Assembly (NCBI GenBank): GCA_943789205.1
Contig: CALSTG010000001.1
Coordinates: forward strand, 1,974,435 to 2,038,434
Source: an uncultured Flavobacteriales bacterium
GTDB lineage: Bacteria; Bacteroidota; Bacteroidia; Flavobacteriales_D; Crocinitomicaceae
Direction of reading: 5' to 3'
DNA: 64,000 bases
Shown: piece after piece, positions 63,053 through 64,000 of the stretch
Position numbering within the stretch: the first letter of the stretch is position 1
Layout: the number at the start of each line of letters is the position of its first letter
Notes under the pieces: model-generated
The model's input: only the letters and a program-made list of their open reading frames with translations
What the model was told of the DNA's origin: nothing
The model's database searches: none
Translations under genes and position numbers: made by a program

Positions 63053-64000
63053 TTATCGTTTATAAAAACGTGTTTTAGCCTTCATATTGGCTTTAACGCT
63101 GGGAGGAGGTGCATAGGGGAGTGCGTTTTCTAAACGTTGCATTTCATCTATTTCCTTGGTAATTATATCAGATGGGTAGGGCTCGGTACTTTTCGAGACA
63201 TATCCGAAGAAGGCCATCTCATCTTTGCATATATATTCAACAATCGCTATTTCTTTAGCGCTAAGTTCTTTTAAAAACTTCTCCTTATTATCTTTAAGCA
63301 GACCTTTATCTATATTTTTCCACGCTTCATTTTTTCGAGAATTTTCTTTGGTTAAATGATCCTTGTGAAATCTCAAATGTACCTCCTCGTAACCCACACC
63401 AATAAATGAAAAGAGTTTTTGAAGTTCTATATCGGTTTGTGCCAGTAAGTCTTCATAATGAAGCTTTAAAATATTTTTATTTAATCGCTCAAGATGATAA
63501 TATTTTAGATATTGTTGCTGATCTGTCTTCCATTGGCGAGCAGCAGTTACAATACCTCCTCGATGAATGCTGCTTTTTTTCCAAGATAAGGCCATGTCTC
63601 TTGGGTCTCTTACAAGGTAAACATATTTCGAACCTGAAAGATAATGGTTTATATGAGGGACAATTTCATAGGTTTTAATCTCTTTAACGAAGCATATATT
63701 TTTTGATTGCCCTTTGGTTTCTTTATCGAATATGTAATGAAATAAGGCGTTGACATCTCCTATTTCTACTTGCTCAATTAATTCATTTTTTGAGAAGGAC
63801 ATCTGCCATTTAGAGAAGTCAACATTAAATAAATTAATAAGATCTTCAATAAAGGCATTCCAATTTTCTAATTCTTCCAAAGGTTCATATCGGTGTAAAT
63901 TTCTAAAGGTGGGATTTAAAATATGCTTTGTCGAAGGTCCACAAATTTCTGAGTGGGCATTCATCAATTTTGTAATCAGATTGCTACCCGATCTTTCGGT
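63053..64000 (-). CDS. Sulfotransferase (partial, N-terminus beyond window)
   Basis: The frame is open to the right edge and reads TERSGSNLITKLMNAHSE there, so the ATG near 63964 is internal and the gene starts outside the window. RSGSNLITK is the 5'-phosphosulfate-binding loop of PAPS-dependent sulfotransferases. A 3'-phosphate-binding segment, YVYLVRDPRDMALSWKKS, is present as VYLVRDPRDMALS. The C-terminus has the helix FLKELSAKEIAIVEYICKDEM typical of the family. It should transfer sulfate from PAPS to a glycan, and sulfated polysaccharide fits a marine lifestyle (inference). Confidence 0.85.
   Translation of the reverse strand, partial: TERSGSNLITKLMNAHSEICGPSTKHILNPTFRNLHRYEPLEELENWNAFIEDLINLFNVDFSKWQMSFSKNELIEQVEIGDVNALFHYIFDKETKGQSKNICFVKEIKTYEIVPHINHYLSGSKYVYLVRDPRDMALSWKKSSIHRGGIVTAARQWKTDQQQYLKYYHLERLNKNILKLHYEDLLAQTDIELQKLFSFIGVGYEEVHLRFHKDHLTKENSRKNEAWKNIDKGLLKDNKEKFLKELSAKEIAIVEYICKDEMAFFGYVSKSTEPYPSDIITKEIDEMQRLENALPYAPPPSVKANMKAKTRFYKR

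Noticed and set aside
1-64000. tRNA, rRNA, prophage, insertion sequence or integrase genes
   Set aside because: The gaps between genes are short and none shows a cloverleaf or transposase frame; nothing could be supported.

Overview
The window is AT-rich chromosomal DNA of a Bacteroidota bacterium, most likely order Flavobacteriales. The evidence is lineage-specific: a type IX secretion (T9SS) regulator of the PorX type, proteins ending in gliding/T9SS type B and type A sorting domains, a bTHX ribosomal protein, DUF6702 next to an M1 peptidase, and promoters of the Bacteroidota form TTG-N18-20-TAnnTTTG with few Shine-Dalgarno sequences. No tRNA, rRNA, CRISPR array, prophage or insertion sequence was seen. 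Genes are tightly packed, with no gene-free stretch over 300 bases.

Layout. 1-1668 (minus): a polysaccharide locus running off the left edge, with a deacetylase-like gene and a wecB-type epimerase broken by a one-base frameshift in an A7 tract. 1759-6224 (plus): SUI1, an EamA transporter, DUF58, Era and Der. 6250-14336 (minus): envelope and secretion genes, namely a VOC protein, a large type B T9SS adhesin, an M1 peptidase with DUF6702, a glucosaminidase/LysM protein and a hypothetical protein. 14482-14931: cyclophilin. 14928-18846: an island with a G8-domain T9SS protein and an orphan gene, bordered by imperfect hairpins that look like recombination sites. 18847-23002 (minus): serA, serC, bTHX, a TrmH-family methyltransferase and a CoA transferase. 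23164-34320: aconitase, a CobW GTPase behind a palindromic operator, ahcY, hemH, a LuxE-like protein, half-size TauE, an M20 amidohydrolase, a lipoprotein and an OmpA protein with about 35 TPDVTP-type repeats. 34321-39801: SUF genes (DUF59, sufE, sufS), porX, an HD hydrolase and a carboxypeptidase-regulatory-like protein. 39937-48599: guaB, two SurA/PpiC isomerases, MoxR, MazG, a PagL-like lipid A deacylase, a small membrane protein and exonuclease III.

48586-64000 is a surface-polysaccharide cluster, almost all on the minus strand. One unit carries the initiating sugar transferase, a Wza-type export protein and a Wzc-type tyrosine autokinase. A second, translationally coupled unit runs from beyond the right edge: sulfotransferase, GT2, a GT52-like protein, a Wzy-like polymerase, an asparagine-synthase-like protein lacking the glutaminase domain, two ATP-grasp enzymes flanking a GT4, DUF354, and a NodB-like deacetylase. 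Together they suggest a sulfated, possibly amide-decorated Wzy-dependent polysaccharide.

The most unusual signals are the cassette-like island at 14.9-18.8 kb, the ATP-grasp/AsnB-like decoration set in the polysaccharide cluster, the palindrome over the CobW promoter, and the wecB frameshift.
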